A stretch of DNA of 57,082 bases from Ensifer adhaerens (lineage in GTDB: Bacteria > Pseudomonadota > Alphaproteobacteria > Rhizobiales > Rhizobiaceae), in NCBI RefSeq assembly GCF_001270265.1, contig NZ_LGAP01000037.1, positions 1-57,082 on the forward strand, written 5' to 3'. Positions 26,272 through 34,489 of the stretch are shown piece after piece (within the stretch, counting starts at the first letter, position 1; the number at the start of each line of letters is the position of its first letter). The notes under the pieces were generated by a model that worked only from the letters and a program-made list of their open reading frames with translations, was not told the origin of the DNA and made no database searches. The translations under genes and the position numbers were made by a program.

Positions 26272-26325
26272 GCGGCATAATTCCGTAAATCGGCAGCGAT
26301 ATCGGGATCAATTATGCAGCAAATC
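26272..26325. repeat. TGCATAAT palindrome
   Basis: GCGGCATAATTCC ... CAATTATGCAGCAAATC, a degenerate member of the family at 17117. The rest of 25975-26391 contains a very AT-rich run (26045-26085), perhaps a promoter, and no gene that I can support. Confidence 0.5.
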
Positions 26326-26391
26326 GAAGCGTGACGGCCGCCTTCCCGCCCTGAACGAGCGCCAAGGCACTGTCAACCGGGGACAATCGAT

Positions 26392-27072
26392 ATGCCGCGA
26401 GACTACTGGAAATATGAGGGCGCGCTGGCGGCGCCCGAGCGTGTCGGCCACCTGCCCAAACTGCCGCTTCCCCACCACGATCCCTCCGGTCCGCTGGCAA
26501 TCGCCGATATGGCCGATGCTTTCGGCGTCACCCACCGCACCCTGCATTTCTATGAGGAGAAGGGCCTGCTGATCGCCGCCCGCATGGGGCCGATGCGGGT
26601 CTATGGCCCGGACCATATCCGGCGCATGGCCGTCATCAACGCCTGCCGCGAAATCGACATGCCGATCGCGGCCATCCAGGAACTGCTCTCAAGTCTCGCC
26701 GGCGCTGAAGACCAGACTGAGGCCGAACGGCTGTTCAAGGAGGCGCTCTTGTCGCGGCGCCGGGAACTGGCCGCCCAGCAATCCAACCTGCGCCGCCAAA
26801 TGCAACGCATCGCCGAACTACTGGAAGGCGAGGCCGGATATGGCGAGGCCTCGCCCAATGCCGACGAACACGTGCATCTCTCGCCTCTCGAAAGCGAATG
26901 CCTCACCTTCATGGCCGAAGGCTATCCCGCCTCACGCATCGCCCGGCTGATGGAGATGGACCTGGCGGCCGCCCTCACGCTCGAGGCCGGCATCATCCGT
27001 AAGTTCAACGCCCACAACCGCTTCCAGGCCATCGCCAAGGCCGTGCTATCCGGCATGATCGCCGCGGAGTAA
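26392..27072 (+). CDS. MerR-type regulator with LuxR-like C-terminal HTH
   Basis: 226 residues. Residues 36-105 are a MerR winged helix (LAIADMADAFGVTHRTLHFY, EEKGLLIAARMGPMRVYGPD), followed by a helical dimerisation segment (EAERLFKEALLSRRRELAAQ). Residues 162-222 then match the LuxR/GerE HTH pattern: LSPLESECLTFMAEGYPASR, IARLMEMDLAAALTLEAGII, RKFNAHNRFQAIAKAVLSG. No metal-binding cysteines are seen. MerR with a second HTH in place of a ligand domain is uncommon. The residues normally conserved in the LuxR recognition helix are changed (AALTLEAGII), so the domain may be for protein contact. Single gene. Confidence 0.75.
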   Translation: MPRDYWKYEGALAAPERVGHLPKLPLPHHDPSGPLAIADMADAFGVTHRTLHFYEEKGLLIAARMGPMRVYGPDHIRRMAVINACREIDMPIAAIQELLSSLAGAEDQTEAERLFKEALLSRRRELAAQQSNLRRQMQRIAELLEGEAGYGEASPNADEHVHLSPLESECLTFMAEGYPASRIARLMEMDLAAALTLEAGIIRKFNAHNRFQAIAKAVLSGMIAAE

Positions 27073-27189
27073 CCGGGGCGATCATGCGTCGCGCCGGCGC
27101 GCTTTTCTCGCCTTCATCCCCGTGCTTGCCACAGGGATGAAGCAGCGCCGCGTCTGCGGTGCGACCAAAGCCAAAAAATCTCCGGCCAG

Positions 27190-27294
27190 AGAGCATTTCC
27201 AGGAAAAGTGCGAAGCGGTTTTCCGTCAGGAAATGCGTAAAAACAGAGAGATAGAGCGTTTCTGCGAGTCCGTCTAAACCGGAAACGCTCTAGG
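27190..27294. repeat. RIME-type repeat, copy 6
   Basis: Begins AGCATTTCCAGGAAAAGTGC and ends GGAAACGCTCTAGG, with the GAGCGTTTCTGC partner. Just to its left (27111-27160) is part of the CTTGCCACAGGGAT repeat that is complete at 28411. Confidence 0.8.
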
Positions 27295-27402
27295 TGGCGG
27301 GGTCAATTCGGCCGCAATTCCCCCTGGTTCATCGATAATGTGATGTTCTCAGCACCACGCTCATGTTACGAGGCGCGCAAACAACGCAAATGAGATACCC
27401 CG

Positions 27403-28077
27403 ATGCTTCCCTGGATTCAGCTAGACCGCGCAACCATTCCCGGTGATGGCGACGAGTTGCGCTTGAAGCAGCGCGGCAGCGAATTTTCCATCATGCTGGG
27501 TTCGACGGAATTGATGAACAGCCGGCTGAGCGGCTCGGAAGAGGCACTGGCGACACTTAGCTATGAGCGGATCGCAGGCCGGAAAAACGCCAGCATGCTG
27601 ATCGGCGGCCTCGGCATGGGGTTTACCTTGCGGGCCGCACTCGGCGTGCTGCCGGCCGATGCCCGGGTGGTCGTCGCAGAACTCGTCCCCGCCGTCGTCG
27701 AGTGGGCGCGCGGACCTATGGCGGAGCTCCACCAAGGCACGCTCGACGATCCGCGGGTCGATATCCATATCGGTGATGTCGGCGCGCTGATTAGATCGAA
27801 GACGGCCGCTTACGATGCCATCCTGCTTGATGTCGACAATGGCCCCGATGGCTTGACGCGCCCCTCCAACGACAGCCTCTATAACCATACCGGTCTTCGT
27901 GCCGCCAAAGCTGCGCTGCGCGCCAACGGCGTGCTTGCCGTCTGGTCGTCCGCGCCGGACAGCGCTTTTACCCGCCGATTGCGCGAGGTTGGCTTTGCCA
28001 CCGACGAGGTGAATGTGCGTGCCAATGGCAAACGCGGTGGCGCCCGCCATGTCTTGTGGATGGCGACCAAACGGTAG
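27403..28077 (+). CDS. Spermidine synthase-like protein
   Basis: A 224-residue Rossmann-fold protein of the polyamine synthase-like family. The nucleotide loop MLIGGLGMGFTLRAALGVLP replaces the SpeE GGGDG motif, followed by the acidic strand ARVVVAELVPAVVEWAR and AYDAILLDVDNGPDG. The substrate-binding gatekeeper residues of true spermidine synthases (the D/E pair after the fourth strand) are not conserved (DVDNGPD). It may therefore be a methyltransferase or aminopropyltransferase of unknown substrate. Single gene. Confidence 0.75.
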   Translation: MLPWIQLDRATIPGDGDELRLKQRGSEFSIMLGSTELMNSRLSGSEEALATLSYERIAGRKNASMLIGGLGMGFTLRAALGVLPADARVVVAELVPAVVEWARGPMAELHQGTLDDPRVDIHIGDVGALIRSKTAAYDAILLDVDNGPDGLTRPSNDSLYNHTGLRAAKAALRANGVLAVWSSAPDSAFTRRLREVGFATDEVNVRANGKRGGARHVLWMATKR

Positions 28078-28410
28078 CAAACCCGTTCTGGGGGCGGCCC
28101 TTCATTTCGCCAAACGGGCATCGGCTTAGGTGACGGTAGTATCTGCATTGCAGCTGCCCGCCGGCGTCTCGCTAGGCCGCCCCATCACGACAACGCCGCG
28201 TCTGCGGCACGATAGAAAGCGCTGCTGCCGCGGGCAATCAAGCGTTGCGGAAGGCGCGGTTCAAAACCGAGATTGGGTTCCCGCACGGGTTTTTTGGTGT
28301 TGGCGAACACGTAGCCATCGGCCTGGTGGATGGCTCCGAGCGCCAGCCCTTCCGCAACGCAACGGTTGCAGAAGGCTTCGACATCCCTGATGTTTCGCCC
28401 GGCCCTCACC
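28078..28410. other. Intergenic region with possible gene remnant
   Basis: On the minus strand, roughly 28230-28400 reads NIRDVEAFCNRCVAEGLALG then AIHQADGYVFANTKKPVREP in one open frame. It looks protein-like, but it has no start signal and is bounded by repeat sequence (GCCGCGTCTGCGGC type). I do not recognise a family. It is most likely a decayed gene or chance coding. Confidence 0.25.
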
Positions 28411-28539
28411 CCTGTGCTTGTCACAGGGATCCAGCAGCGCCGCGTCCGCGGCGCGGAAGAACCGAGGAAAACTCCGGCATTGAAAGCTGTCTCTGACGGC
28501 GCCGACGCGCCTTGGCTGGATTCCTGTGACAAGCACAGG
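28411..28539. repeat. Long inverted repeat with CCTGTGCTTGTCACAGG arms
   Basis: The 25-base arms at 28411-28435 and 28515-28539 are complementary with one mismatch, and CCCTCA/TGAGGG extends the pairing outward. The central 79 bases hold GCCGCGTCCGCGGCGC. Each arm is itself palindromic (CCTGTG...CACAGG). A partial copy is at 27118-27160. It lies at the 3' end of the helicase gene. Confidence 0.7.
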
Positions 28540-28574
28540 AATGAGGGAAAGCGGTCGGAGTTTTCCACCCGCCG

Positions 28575-29702
28575 TCAGCGAACGATCGTCAGGCGTTCGG
28601 CAGCACGGGTGATCGCGGTATAGAGCCAGCGCTCGCGGGTATCGCGGAAGGCCCAGCTCTCGTCGAACAGCACGACGTTGTTCCACTGCGAGCCCTGCGC
28701 CTTGTGCACCGTCAGCGCATAGCCGAAGTCGAACTCGTCGTAGCGCTTGCGCGTCGACCAGGGGATTTCGCCCTCGACCTCTTCGAAGGCCGCCTTCAAC
28801 AGCTTGATCTTGGCCGCACCCCGATCCATATCGTCGTCTTCCGGGCGGATCATCAGATTGATCCCGGGCTTCACCGTTTCCTTCGACGAGCTCATGACCT
28901 GCCAGAGCGAGCCGTTGAGCAGACCCTTGGCCGGGTCGTTGCGCAGGCAGACCAGCTTGTCGCCGGACTGCGGATATTCGCTGGTAAAGCCCTTGAGCTC
29001 ACGAAGCCGCTGATTGTAGCGCCGCCGGGTCTTGTTGGTGCCGACCAGCACCTGGTCCGCCTCCAGCACCAGTTCCTGGTTGACCTGCCCGCGGCCGATC
29101 ACCTGCGTGGTGCCGTAGTCGCCATGCATGATCTCGTTGCCTTCGCGCACCTGCATCGCCAGCCGGATGATCGGGTTGTCGCGCGCCTGGCGGTGGATGT
29201 CGGTCAGCAGATAGTCCGGCTCCTGGTTGGTGAAGTAGCCACCGCCCGAAACCGGCGGCAACTGGCCGGGGTCGCCCAGAACCAGGATCGGCGTGCCGAA
29301 GCTCATCAGGTCCTTGCCGAGCGCCTCGTCGACCATCGAGCATTCGTCGACGATGATCAGCGCCGCCTTGGCGACCGGGCTTTGCCGGTTGATGGAAAAC
29401 ATCGGCGCGATCGAGGTCTTGCCGGTTTCCTCGTCGGAAACCTCCTCCTCGCCGCGCGGCCGGTAGATCAGAGAATGGATGGTCTTGGCGTTGCTCGCCC
29501 CCTTGGAGCGCAGCACCTGGGCGGCCTTGCCGGTAAAGGCGGCAAACAGCACGTCGCCGTCGACATGTTCGGCGAAATGGCGCGCAAGCGTCGTCTTGCC
29601 CGTGCCGGCATAACCGAACAGCCGGAAGAGCTGCGAGCGGCCTTCCTTCAGCCATTGCGAAACGGCCTTGAGGGCCTCGTCCTGTTGCGGAGCAAATTGC
29701 AT
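28575..29702 (-). CDS. RecD-like / PIF1-like ATP-dependent DNA helicase
   Basis: A 375-residue superfamily 1B helicase. Walker A is GYAGTGKTT (residues 30-38), motif II is LIIVDECSMVD (about 115), motif III is ILVLGDPGQLPPV, and the C-terminal motifs include FGYALTVHKAQGSQWNNVVL (motif V) and ERWLYTAITRAAERLTIV (motif VI). It is much shorter than RecD and has no RecBC partners nearby, so it is a stand-alone helicase of the phage Dda/RecD2-like type. Role in DNA repair or replication is inferred. Confidence 0.88.
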   Translation of the reverse strand: MQFAPQQDEALKAVSQWLKEGRSQLFRLFGYAGTGKTTLARHFAEHVDGDVLFAAFTGKAAQVLRSKGASNAKTIHSLIYRPRGEEEVSDEETGKTSIAPMFSINRQSPVAKAALIIVDECSMVDEALGKDLMSFGTPILVLGDPGQLPPVSGGGYFTNQEPDYLLTDIHRQARDNPIIRLAMQVREGNEIMHGDYGTTQVIGRGQVNQELVLEADQVLVGTNKTRRRYNQRLRELKGFTSEYPQSGDKLVCLRNDPAKGLLNGSLWQVMSSSKETVKPGINLMIRPEDDDMDRGAAKIKLLKAAFEEVEGEIPWSTRKRYDEFDFGYALTVHKAQGSQWNNVVLFDESWAFRDTRERWLYTAITRAAERLTIVR

Positions 29703-30097
29703 GACGCGAAGTGTCAGGATTCGGGGTGCACAAGCAAGCCCGGATTTCCAGCCGGCAGCCTGTCATGGTCGCCAAGTCCCTGCGCTCGCAGCGACATCCA
29801 TCCTGAAATACACACCAAATCAAAGCGCTATCCCCAATCCGCCGGGCGCAAGCATGCACAGCGCCGCTTCGCAATGGCGCAGGCGACGGCAGATCACCCA
29901 TTTCAAACGGCCGCTTCGGCCTCCCGCCCTATCCGCTGTGGCACTTTCTGGCCCTCTGGCCCGCCTGCCGCTTGAATGCCCGCGCGCAATGCTGCTAACG
30001 AGCGGTTGCGTGGCATACCGATCCAGCGACGGGACAGCCCGCGCCATCCTGATCAGGCCGGCACGAACGCGCCAGCCGACTGAGGCAATGCCGGAGA
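29703..30097. other. Intergenic region, divergent promoters
   Basis: About 395 bases between the divergent helicase and AbrB transporter genes. No repeat of the recurrent families and no supported gene. Promoters for both neighbours must lie here. Confidence 0.4.
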
Positions 30098-31192
30098 ATG
30101 CCCTTGAAGCCCGACCAGCCCGCCACGCCCTCGTCTTCTCAAGCCGTCGGCATCGGCCGCCTTGCGCCGGCGCTGCAATGGCTGCTTCTGACGCTGGTCT
30201 CCGTGGTGTTTACGACGGTGCTGGAACTGATCGGCATCCCCGCCGGCTTGCTGATGGGGCCGATGCTGGCGGCCGTGCTCTTCGGCATGAACGGCTGCAC
30301 CATTCGCCTGCCCAAGCAATTGTTCTTCTGCGTGCAGTTCATTCTGGCGATGATGATCGCCGGCGCGATGACGCCGGGCATGCTCGGCACCTTTTCCGGC
30401 AACTGGCCGCTGTTCCTCGGCGTCATTCTCTCCGTCATCGCCGTCAGCACGCTCTGCGGCTGGGTGATCACCCGCATGCGCATCCTGCCGGGCACGACGG
30501 CGATCTGGGGCTCGTCGGCAGGTGCCGCCTCCACCATGCTTTTGATGGCGGATGCCTATGGCGCCGATGCGCGCCTCGTCGCCTTCATGCAGTATCTGCG
30601 CGTCATCTTCGTTGCCAGCACTGCGACGATGGTCGCCCATCTCTGGGTGACCGGCGCTGAGGCGGAAACCGCGATCGTCTGGTTCGAGCCGGTCTCCGCA
30701 CTGCCGTTCCTGGCAACGCTTGCCGTCGGGCTCGGTGCGGCCCTTGCCGGCCGGATGCTGCGCGTGCCGGCCGGCGCCTTCCTGCTGCCGTTCCTCGTCG
30801 GCGCCGCCCTCAATGTCAGCGGCGTCATGACCACCGAACTGCCGCAATGGCTGCTGGCGCTCTGCTACGCCCTGCTCGGCTGGAACATCGGCCTCGGGTT
30901 CACCCGCTCCATCCTTGCCCATGCGCGCCGCGCGCTGGTGCCGACGGTGGTCTCGATCGTCGTGCTGATCTCGTTTTCCGGCCTGCTCGCCCTGCTTCTG
31001 ATCAAGGTCGCCGACATCGACCCGCTGACGGCCTATCTCGCCACCAGCCCGGGTGGGCTCGATTCGATCGCGGTGATCGCCGCCTCCAGCAATGTCGACC
31101 TCTCCTTCGTCATGGCGCTGCAGAGCGCCCGCCTGATGATCATCACCATGATCGGCCCGGCACTTGCCCGCTTCGTCGCCGACCGCGCCTGA
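30098..31192 (+). CDS. AbrB family membrane transporter
   Basis: A 364-residue polytopic protein with two repeats of the AbrB/ammonia-monooxygenase-like module. Signatures are GIPAGLLMGPMLAAVLFGMN near the N-terminus, GSSAGAASTMLLMADAYGAD in the middle, and the matching ATSPGGLDSIAVIAASSNVD near the C-terminus; about ten helices in all. These proteins are regarded as putative transporters or permeases; the Escherichia coli AbrB homologue has no settled substrate. The start codon has GGAGA only two bases upstream, so the true start may differ slightly. Confidence 0.85.
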   Translation: MPLKPDQPATPSSSQAVGIGRLAPALQWLLLTLVSVVFTTVLELIGIPAGLLMGPMLAAVLFGMNGCTIRLPKQLFFCVQFILAMMIAGAMTPGMLGTFSGNWPLFLGVILSVIAVSTLCGWVITRMRILPGTTAIWGSSAGAASTMLLMADAYGADARLVAFMQYLRVIFVASTATMVAHLWVTGAEAETAIVWFEPVSALPFLATLAVGLGAALAGRMLRVPAGAFLLPFLVGAALNVSGVMTTELPQWLLALCYALLGWNIGLGFTRSILAHARRALVPTVVSIVVLISFSGLLALLLIKVADIDPLTAYLATSPGGLDSIAVIAASSNVDLSFVMALQSARLMIITMIGPALARFVADRA

Positions 31193-31310
31193 ACGCGGCA
31201 CAGCTCGTTTGCGTCGGCGCTTGAGAAATTTGTGACGATGCAACACATCCGGGAATAATCCCCGCCCCCTCCGTGTCTCATGTCAGGATCCGCGCGCCTG
31301 CGCGCTCCGC

Positions 31311-31365
31311 TACAGCGCCGCGCGTCAAGGATGACGCGCAAAGGACGCTGAGGAATTAGGCAGTA
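31311..31365. repeat. CTACAGCGCCGCGCGTC repeat fragment
   Basis: CTACAGCGCCGCGCGTCAAG and GACGCGCAAAGGACGCTG correspond to the GC-rich arm of the repeat at 17117/47039/52611; the ATGCAT-type palindrome is missing here apart from AATTAGGCAG. Confidence 0.5.
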
Positions 31366-31392
31366 GAAACAACTTGAGGAAGGAAAGCTCCC

Positions 31393-31764
31393 ATGAGAAC
31401 GTTACCCCTAGCGATTGCCATTTCCCTTGTCGCCGGCGCTGCCTTTGCGGCACCTCCGGTCAAGACGGTCGAAACGGCAAAGGGCAATGTGCTGGCCGCA
31501 GCAAACGGCATGACGCTTTACACCTACAAGGACGACAAGGGCGGCGTTTCCAGTTGCTATGACGAATGCGCGAAGAACTGGCCGCCGTTCATGGTCGAAG
31601 GCGATGCGACGGCCGAAGGCGCCTTTACGATCGTCGAGCGCAAGGATGGAGCCAAGCAGTGGGCAAAGGACGGCATGCCGCTCTACTTCTTTATCAAGGA
31701 CGCGAAGATGGGTGACATTACCGGAGACGGCTTGAAGGGCGAATGGGATGTCGTCAAGCCGTGA
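31393..31764 (+). CDS. Secreted repeat (COG4315/PF03640) protein
   Basis: A 123-residue exported protein. The signal peptide is MRTLPLAIAISLVAGAAFAA, with cleavage probably after AFA. It has two copies of the secreted-repeat motif: GMTLYTYKDDKGGVSSCYDE then CAKNWPPFMV, and GMPLYFFIKDAKMGDITGDG. The Cys pair in SCYDECAKNWPP is conserved in the family and could bind heme, metal or a disulfide. It overlaps the sigma factor gene by 17 bases and is the first gene of a three-gene operon with it. Function in the envelope unknown. Confidence 0.88.
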   Translation: MRTLPLAIAISLVAGAAFAAPPVKTVETAKGNVLAAANGMTLYTYKDDKGGVSSCYDECAKNWPPFMVEGDATAEGAFTIVERKDGAKQWAKDGMPLYFFIKDAKMGDITGDGLKGEWDVVKP

Positions 31765-32302
31765 CGGCGCAAATGCGGATGCGGGGGCAGACGGCCCCGC
31801 ATCCGACCGGTTCGAGGAGGACGTGCTGGCGCTGATGCCGGCGCTCCGGCGCTATTCGCGCAGCCTCGTGCGCTCGGATCCGGACGGCGAAGACCTGCTG
31901 CAGGATTGTGTCGAGAAGGTTTTGGCGCGCCGCGCCCAGTGGCGTGGCGTCAACCTGCGCGCCTGGGCCTTCACCATCATGACCAATCTCAGCCGCAACC
32001 GGCACCGGCACACGGCATTGCACCCGCAGGTCGAGCTCGACGACGACCTCGGCCTGCAGGTGGAAACCCGTGAGAGCGACCCGCTCGAACGCTCGCGGCT
32101 CGAACGTGCGCTGAACGGCCTTTCGGCGGAAAACCGCTCGGTGCTGATGCTCGTGGTGATCGAGGGATACCGATACCAGGATGTGGCCGACATGCTGGCC
32201 ATTCCGATCGGCACGGTGATGTCGCGCCTGTCGCGGGCGCGCCACCAGCTTGCCGAAGCGATGAAGGACGACAACGTGATTAGCATGCGGAGACCGAAAT
32301 GA
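31748..32302 (+). CDS. ECF-type RNA polymerase sigma factor
   Basis: A 184-residue ECF sigma factor. Region 2 spans about residues 27-90 (MPALRRYSRSLVRSDPDGED, LRAWAFTIMTNLSRNRHRHT) and region 4 about 120-172 (LNGLSAENRSVLMLVVIEGY, then VADMLAIPIGTVMSRLSRAR). It lacks region 3, as expected. The start lies inside the upstream secreted-protein gene, and the end overlaps the anti-sigma gene by four bases (ATGA), so the three are translationally coupled. The signal is unknown. Confidence 0.92.
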   Translation: MSSSRDGANADAGADGPASDRFEEDVLALMPALRRYSRSLVRSDPDGEDLLQDCVEKVLARRAQWRGVNLRAWAFTIMTNLSRNRHRHTALHPQVELDDDLGLQVETRESDPLERSRLERALNGLSAENRSVLMLVVIEGYRYQDVADMLAIPIGTVMSRLSRARHQLAEAMKDDNVISMRRPK

Positions 32303-33126
32303 CGGACGAATTGAACACCGTCTCCGACGATGACCTGCACGCCTATGTCGATGGCTTCCTGAGCGAGGCGGACCGAGCGCGGGTCGAGCAATGGCTTGAG
32401 CGCAACCCGGCGCGCACCGAGGAGGTCCGCCAATGGCAGGGCCAGGCGACCGAGCTTCGCGCCATGTTTTCGACCTATGCCCGCAGCGACGAGCGCGACC
32501 GGGCGCTGCTTTCAGCCGCGAGCGGCAGGCAGGCTGCGCCTCCTTCGGGCAATCGATGGAATGCGGGCCTTGGCGGCCGTATTGCCGCCGGCCTGCTGCT
32601 CTTTGCCGCCGGCGCCTTCACCGGGCTTTATGCCCCTGATATCCTCGCCCCCGGACGCCCCGAACAGCTTGCCCAGGTGGGTGAAAGCCTGCCGCGGCAG
32701 GCGCAATCGGCCTTCCTGATTTATGCAAGCGAAGTGCGCCACGCCGTCGAGGTCGGGCCGGACCAGCAGACCCACCTTGCCACTTGGCTCGGCAAGCGGC
32801 TCGATCATCCGCTCAACATCCCCGACCTGTCGAAGCTCGGTTTTTCGCTCGTCGGCGGCAGGCTGCTGCCGGTCAACGGCAAGGCGGGCGCGCTGTTCAT
32901 GTACGAGGATGCAAGCGGCCAGCGGCTGACGGTGCTTCTCGGGCGCAACCCCGACAATCGCGAAACGAGCTTCCGCATCGACAACAGCGGCGGCGTCGAG
33001 ACCTTCTACTGGATCGACGGACCGATCGGCTACGCCGTCACCGGCGAAGTGCCGCGCGCGCTTTTGCAGAAGGTCGCCGACGAATGCTACCGCCAGTTCG
33101 AGAGCGCCAGGGAGACGAAGAGCTGA
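32299..33126 (+). CDS. Transmembrane anti-sigma factor
   Basis: A 275-residue protein. The N-terminal cytoplasmic part (DDDLHAYVDGFLSEADRARV, LERNPARTEEVRQWQ) is the anti-sigma domain that sequesters ECF factors, in a version without the zinc HxxxCxxC. One membrane helix (about residues 93-111, GRIAAGLLLFAAGAFTGLYA) leads to a periplasmic sensor region of about 160 residues. ATGA overlap with the sigma gene. It probably holds the sigma factor until a periplasmic signal is received. Confidence 0.88.
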   Translation: MTDELNTVSDDDLHAYVDGFLSEADRARVEQWLERNPARTEEVRQWQGQATELRAMFSTYARSDERDRALLSAASGRQAAPPSGNRWNAGLGGRIAAGLLLFAAGAFTGLYAPDILAPGRPEQLAQVGESLPRQAQSAFLIYASEVRHAVEVGPDQQTHLATWLGKRLDHPLNIPDLSKLGFSLVGGRLLPVNGKAGALFMYEDASGQRLTVLLGRNPDNRETSFRIDNSGGVETFYWIDGPIGYAVTGEVPRALLQKVADECYRQFESARETKS

Positions 33127-33251
33127 GGGCGTCTTGGCCCCGACAATCCCGGGCCGGAAAGCGAACTGGCGGTCGATACGCGCCGGATATCAAGGCTCTA
33201 TGACCACCAGTTGCACAGGCGGCTCACGCTACGTGATGGCGTCCCGCAGCT

Positions 33252-33438
33252 GCCCCTCATCCGGCCTGCCGGCCACCTTCTCCCCGCAGGCGGGGAGAAG
33301 GAAACATGCGGCATCCGCCGTGCAACGACAACCATCCTTAGCGGACGCGTTCGCTGACAACAGATGACATGTGGCAACGAAGCCGTTGTCCACGTCCCCT
33401 CGCCCCGCCTGCGGGGAGAGGGTTAGGGTGAGGGGCAA
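33252..33438. repeat. Paired GCGGGGAGA intergenic repeat, copy 2
   Basis: The left half reads GCCCCTCATCCGGCCTGCCG then ACCTTCTCCCCGCAGGCGGG, and the right half CCTGCGGGGAGAGGGTTAGG then GTGAGGGGCA. About 95 unique bases lie between. Same family as 18704 and 42289. It fills the interval between the anti-sigma gene and the nitrile hydratase operon. Confidence 0.8.
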
Positions 33439-33471
33439 ACCCGTTCGCTTTTCATGAGATTTGGCAGGCGC

Positions 33472-33843
33472 CTATCGCAGCGGATCGTTCTCGATCACGA
33501 TCGGCTGCCCGTGCGGCGTGGCCTCGGCCGCCCGTTGCCAGCTCTGCGTCAAGGTCTCCAGCTGACCGCTGGAGGTGATCGAAAGCTCGGCGACGAGCCG
33601 CGACAACGCCGCCACCCAGCAGTCGAAATAATCGCTGGCATCGGCCTTGCGGCCGGGTTTATAGAGTTCGGCCGAAAGCGCCTCGGCCCATTCGTTCCAG
33701 GAAAAGACGCCCTTTTCGTGCAGCCGCACGGTCATGGCGAAGGCGGACGCCTGCCACGGCTCGGCAAAGACCGGATCGCCCTCGGGCGATTTCGGCAACT
33801 CGGCGGAAGCGGCGAGCGGCGATGTCGTCTTACAGGTGCTCAA
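33472..33843 (-). CDS. Nitrile hydratase accessory protein
   Basis: About 123 residues. PVFAEPWQASAFAMTVRLHE and FSWNEWAEALSAEL are hallmarks of the small nitrile hydratase accessory/activator protein that resembles the N-terminal part of the beta subunit and assists cobalt insertion into the alpha subunit. The start is probably a TTG at 33843 with GGGAGA upstream, overlapping the beta-subunit end by 14 bases; an in-frame ATG at 33861 is the alternative. It is the third gene of the operon. Confidence 0.88.
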   Translation of the reverse strand: MSTCKTTSPLAASAELPKSPEGDPVFAEPWQASAFAMTVRLHEKGVFSWNEWAEALSAELYKPGRKADASDYFDCWVAALSRLVAELSITSSGQLETLTQSWQRAAEATPHGQPIVIENDPLR

Positions 33844-34489
33844 GATAGCTCTCCCAGGCATCGATCGAGACCGTCAGCGTCGGATCGGCGCCCTTGCCCC
33901 AGATCTCACCGCCGTCGAACACCACCGTATAGAGCCACTGCGCACTCTCGCCGCGGCCATGGGCGTTATCGTCAGGAAAGACGAACGAGCCCTGCACCGC
34001 CTCGATCGTGCCGACCTTGGCGCGCGCATAGCGCGGCAGCCGCGTATGGGTCGTCGGATTGAAATTCTTCGTCCGCACCTGCTCGCCGACGACGAAGCGC
34101 GGGCGGGCATCGACCGGCCGATCGCAAGGGCCGCCCTTGGCAAGCACCGCCGGAACCATATCGGCCTTCAGCACGCGCTTGGGCTCAGTGCCTTTTTCCA
34201 GCATATGGCCACCGTCGAGCTCGGCCTGGGTCACGAAGCCGTGGCGCTTCAACAGCGTTTCCAGCGCCCGCGTCCAGATCTCGTAGTAGCTCGCCGAGAG
34301 GTAGGTGGCCGGCGGCAGGCATTCGCGCGCATGTCGGCTCTCGTCGATCGTCCAGGCGCCGAAAGCGCCGCAGGAGAGCGTCACGCCGAGCGCCCGCTTT
34401 TCCCATTCGGCGTGAAAATAGGGCTCGTTCGTCTCGGGCGCGACCGGACCCAGCCCGTGGCTCCCGCCGAGATCGTGCGGGCCGTTCAT
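33830..34489 (-). CDS. nthB: Nitrile hydratase beta subunit
   Basis: 219 residues. The N-terminus [16 protein letters not shown] is diagnostic. The C-terminal SH3-like barrel ([20 protein letters not shown], then [20 protein letters not shown]) carries the family motif. With the alpha subunit it forms the heterodimer that hydrates nitriles to amides. Two arginines that contact the modified cysteines of the alpha subunit are expected in the SH3 domain. It overlaps the alpha gene by four bases (ATGA) and the accessory gene by 14. Confidence 0.95.
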   Translation of the reverse strand: MNGPHDLGGSHGLGPVAPETNEPYFHAEWEKRALGVTLSCGAFGAWTIDESRHARECLPPATYLSASYYEIWTRALETLLKRHGFVTQAELDGGHMLEKGTEPKRVLKADMVPAVLAKGGPCDRPVDARPRFVVGEQVRTKNFNPTTHTRLPRYARAKVGTIEAVQGSFVFPDDNAHGRGESAQWLYTVVFDGGEIWGKGADPTLTVSIDAWESYLEHL

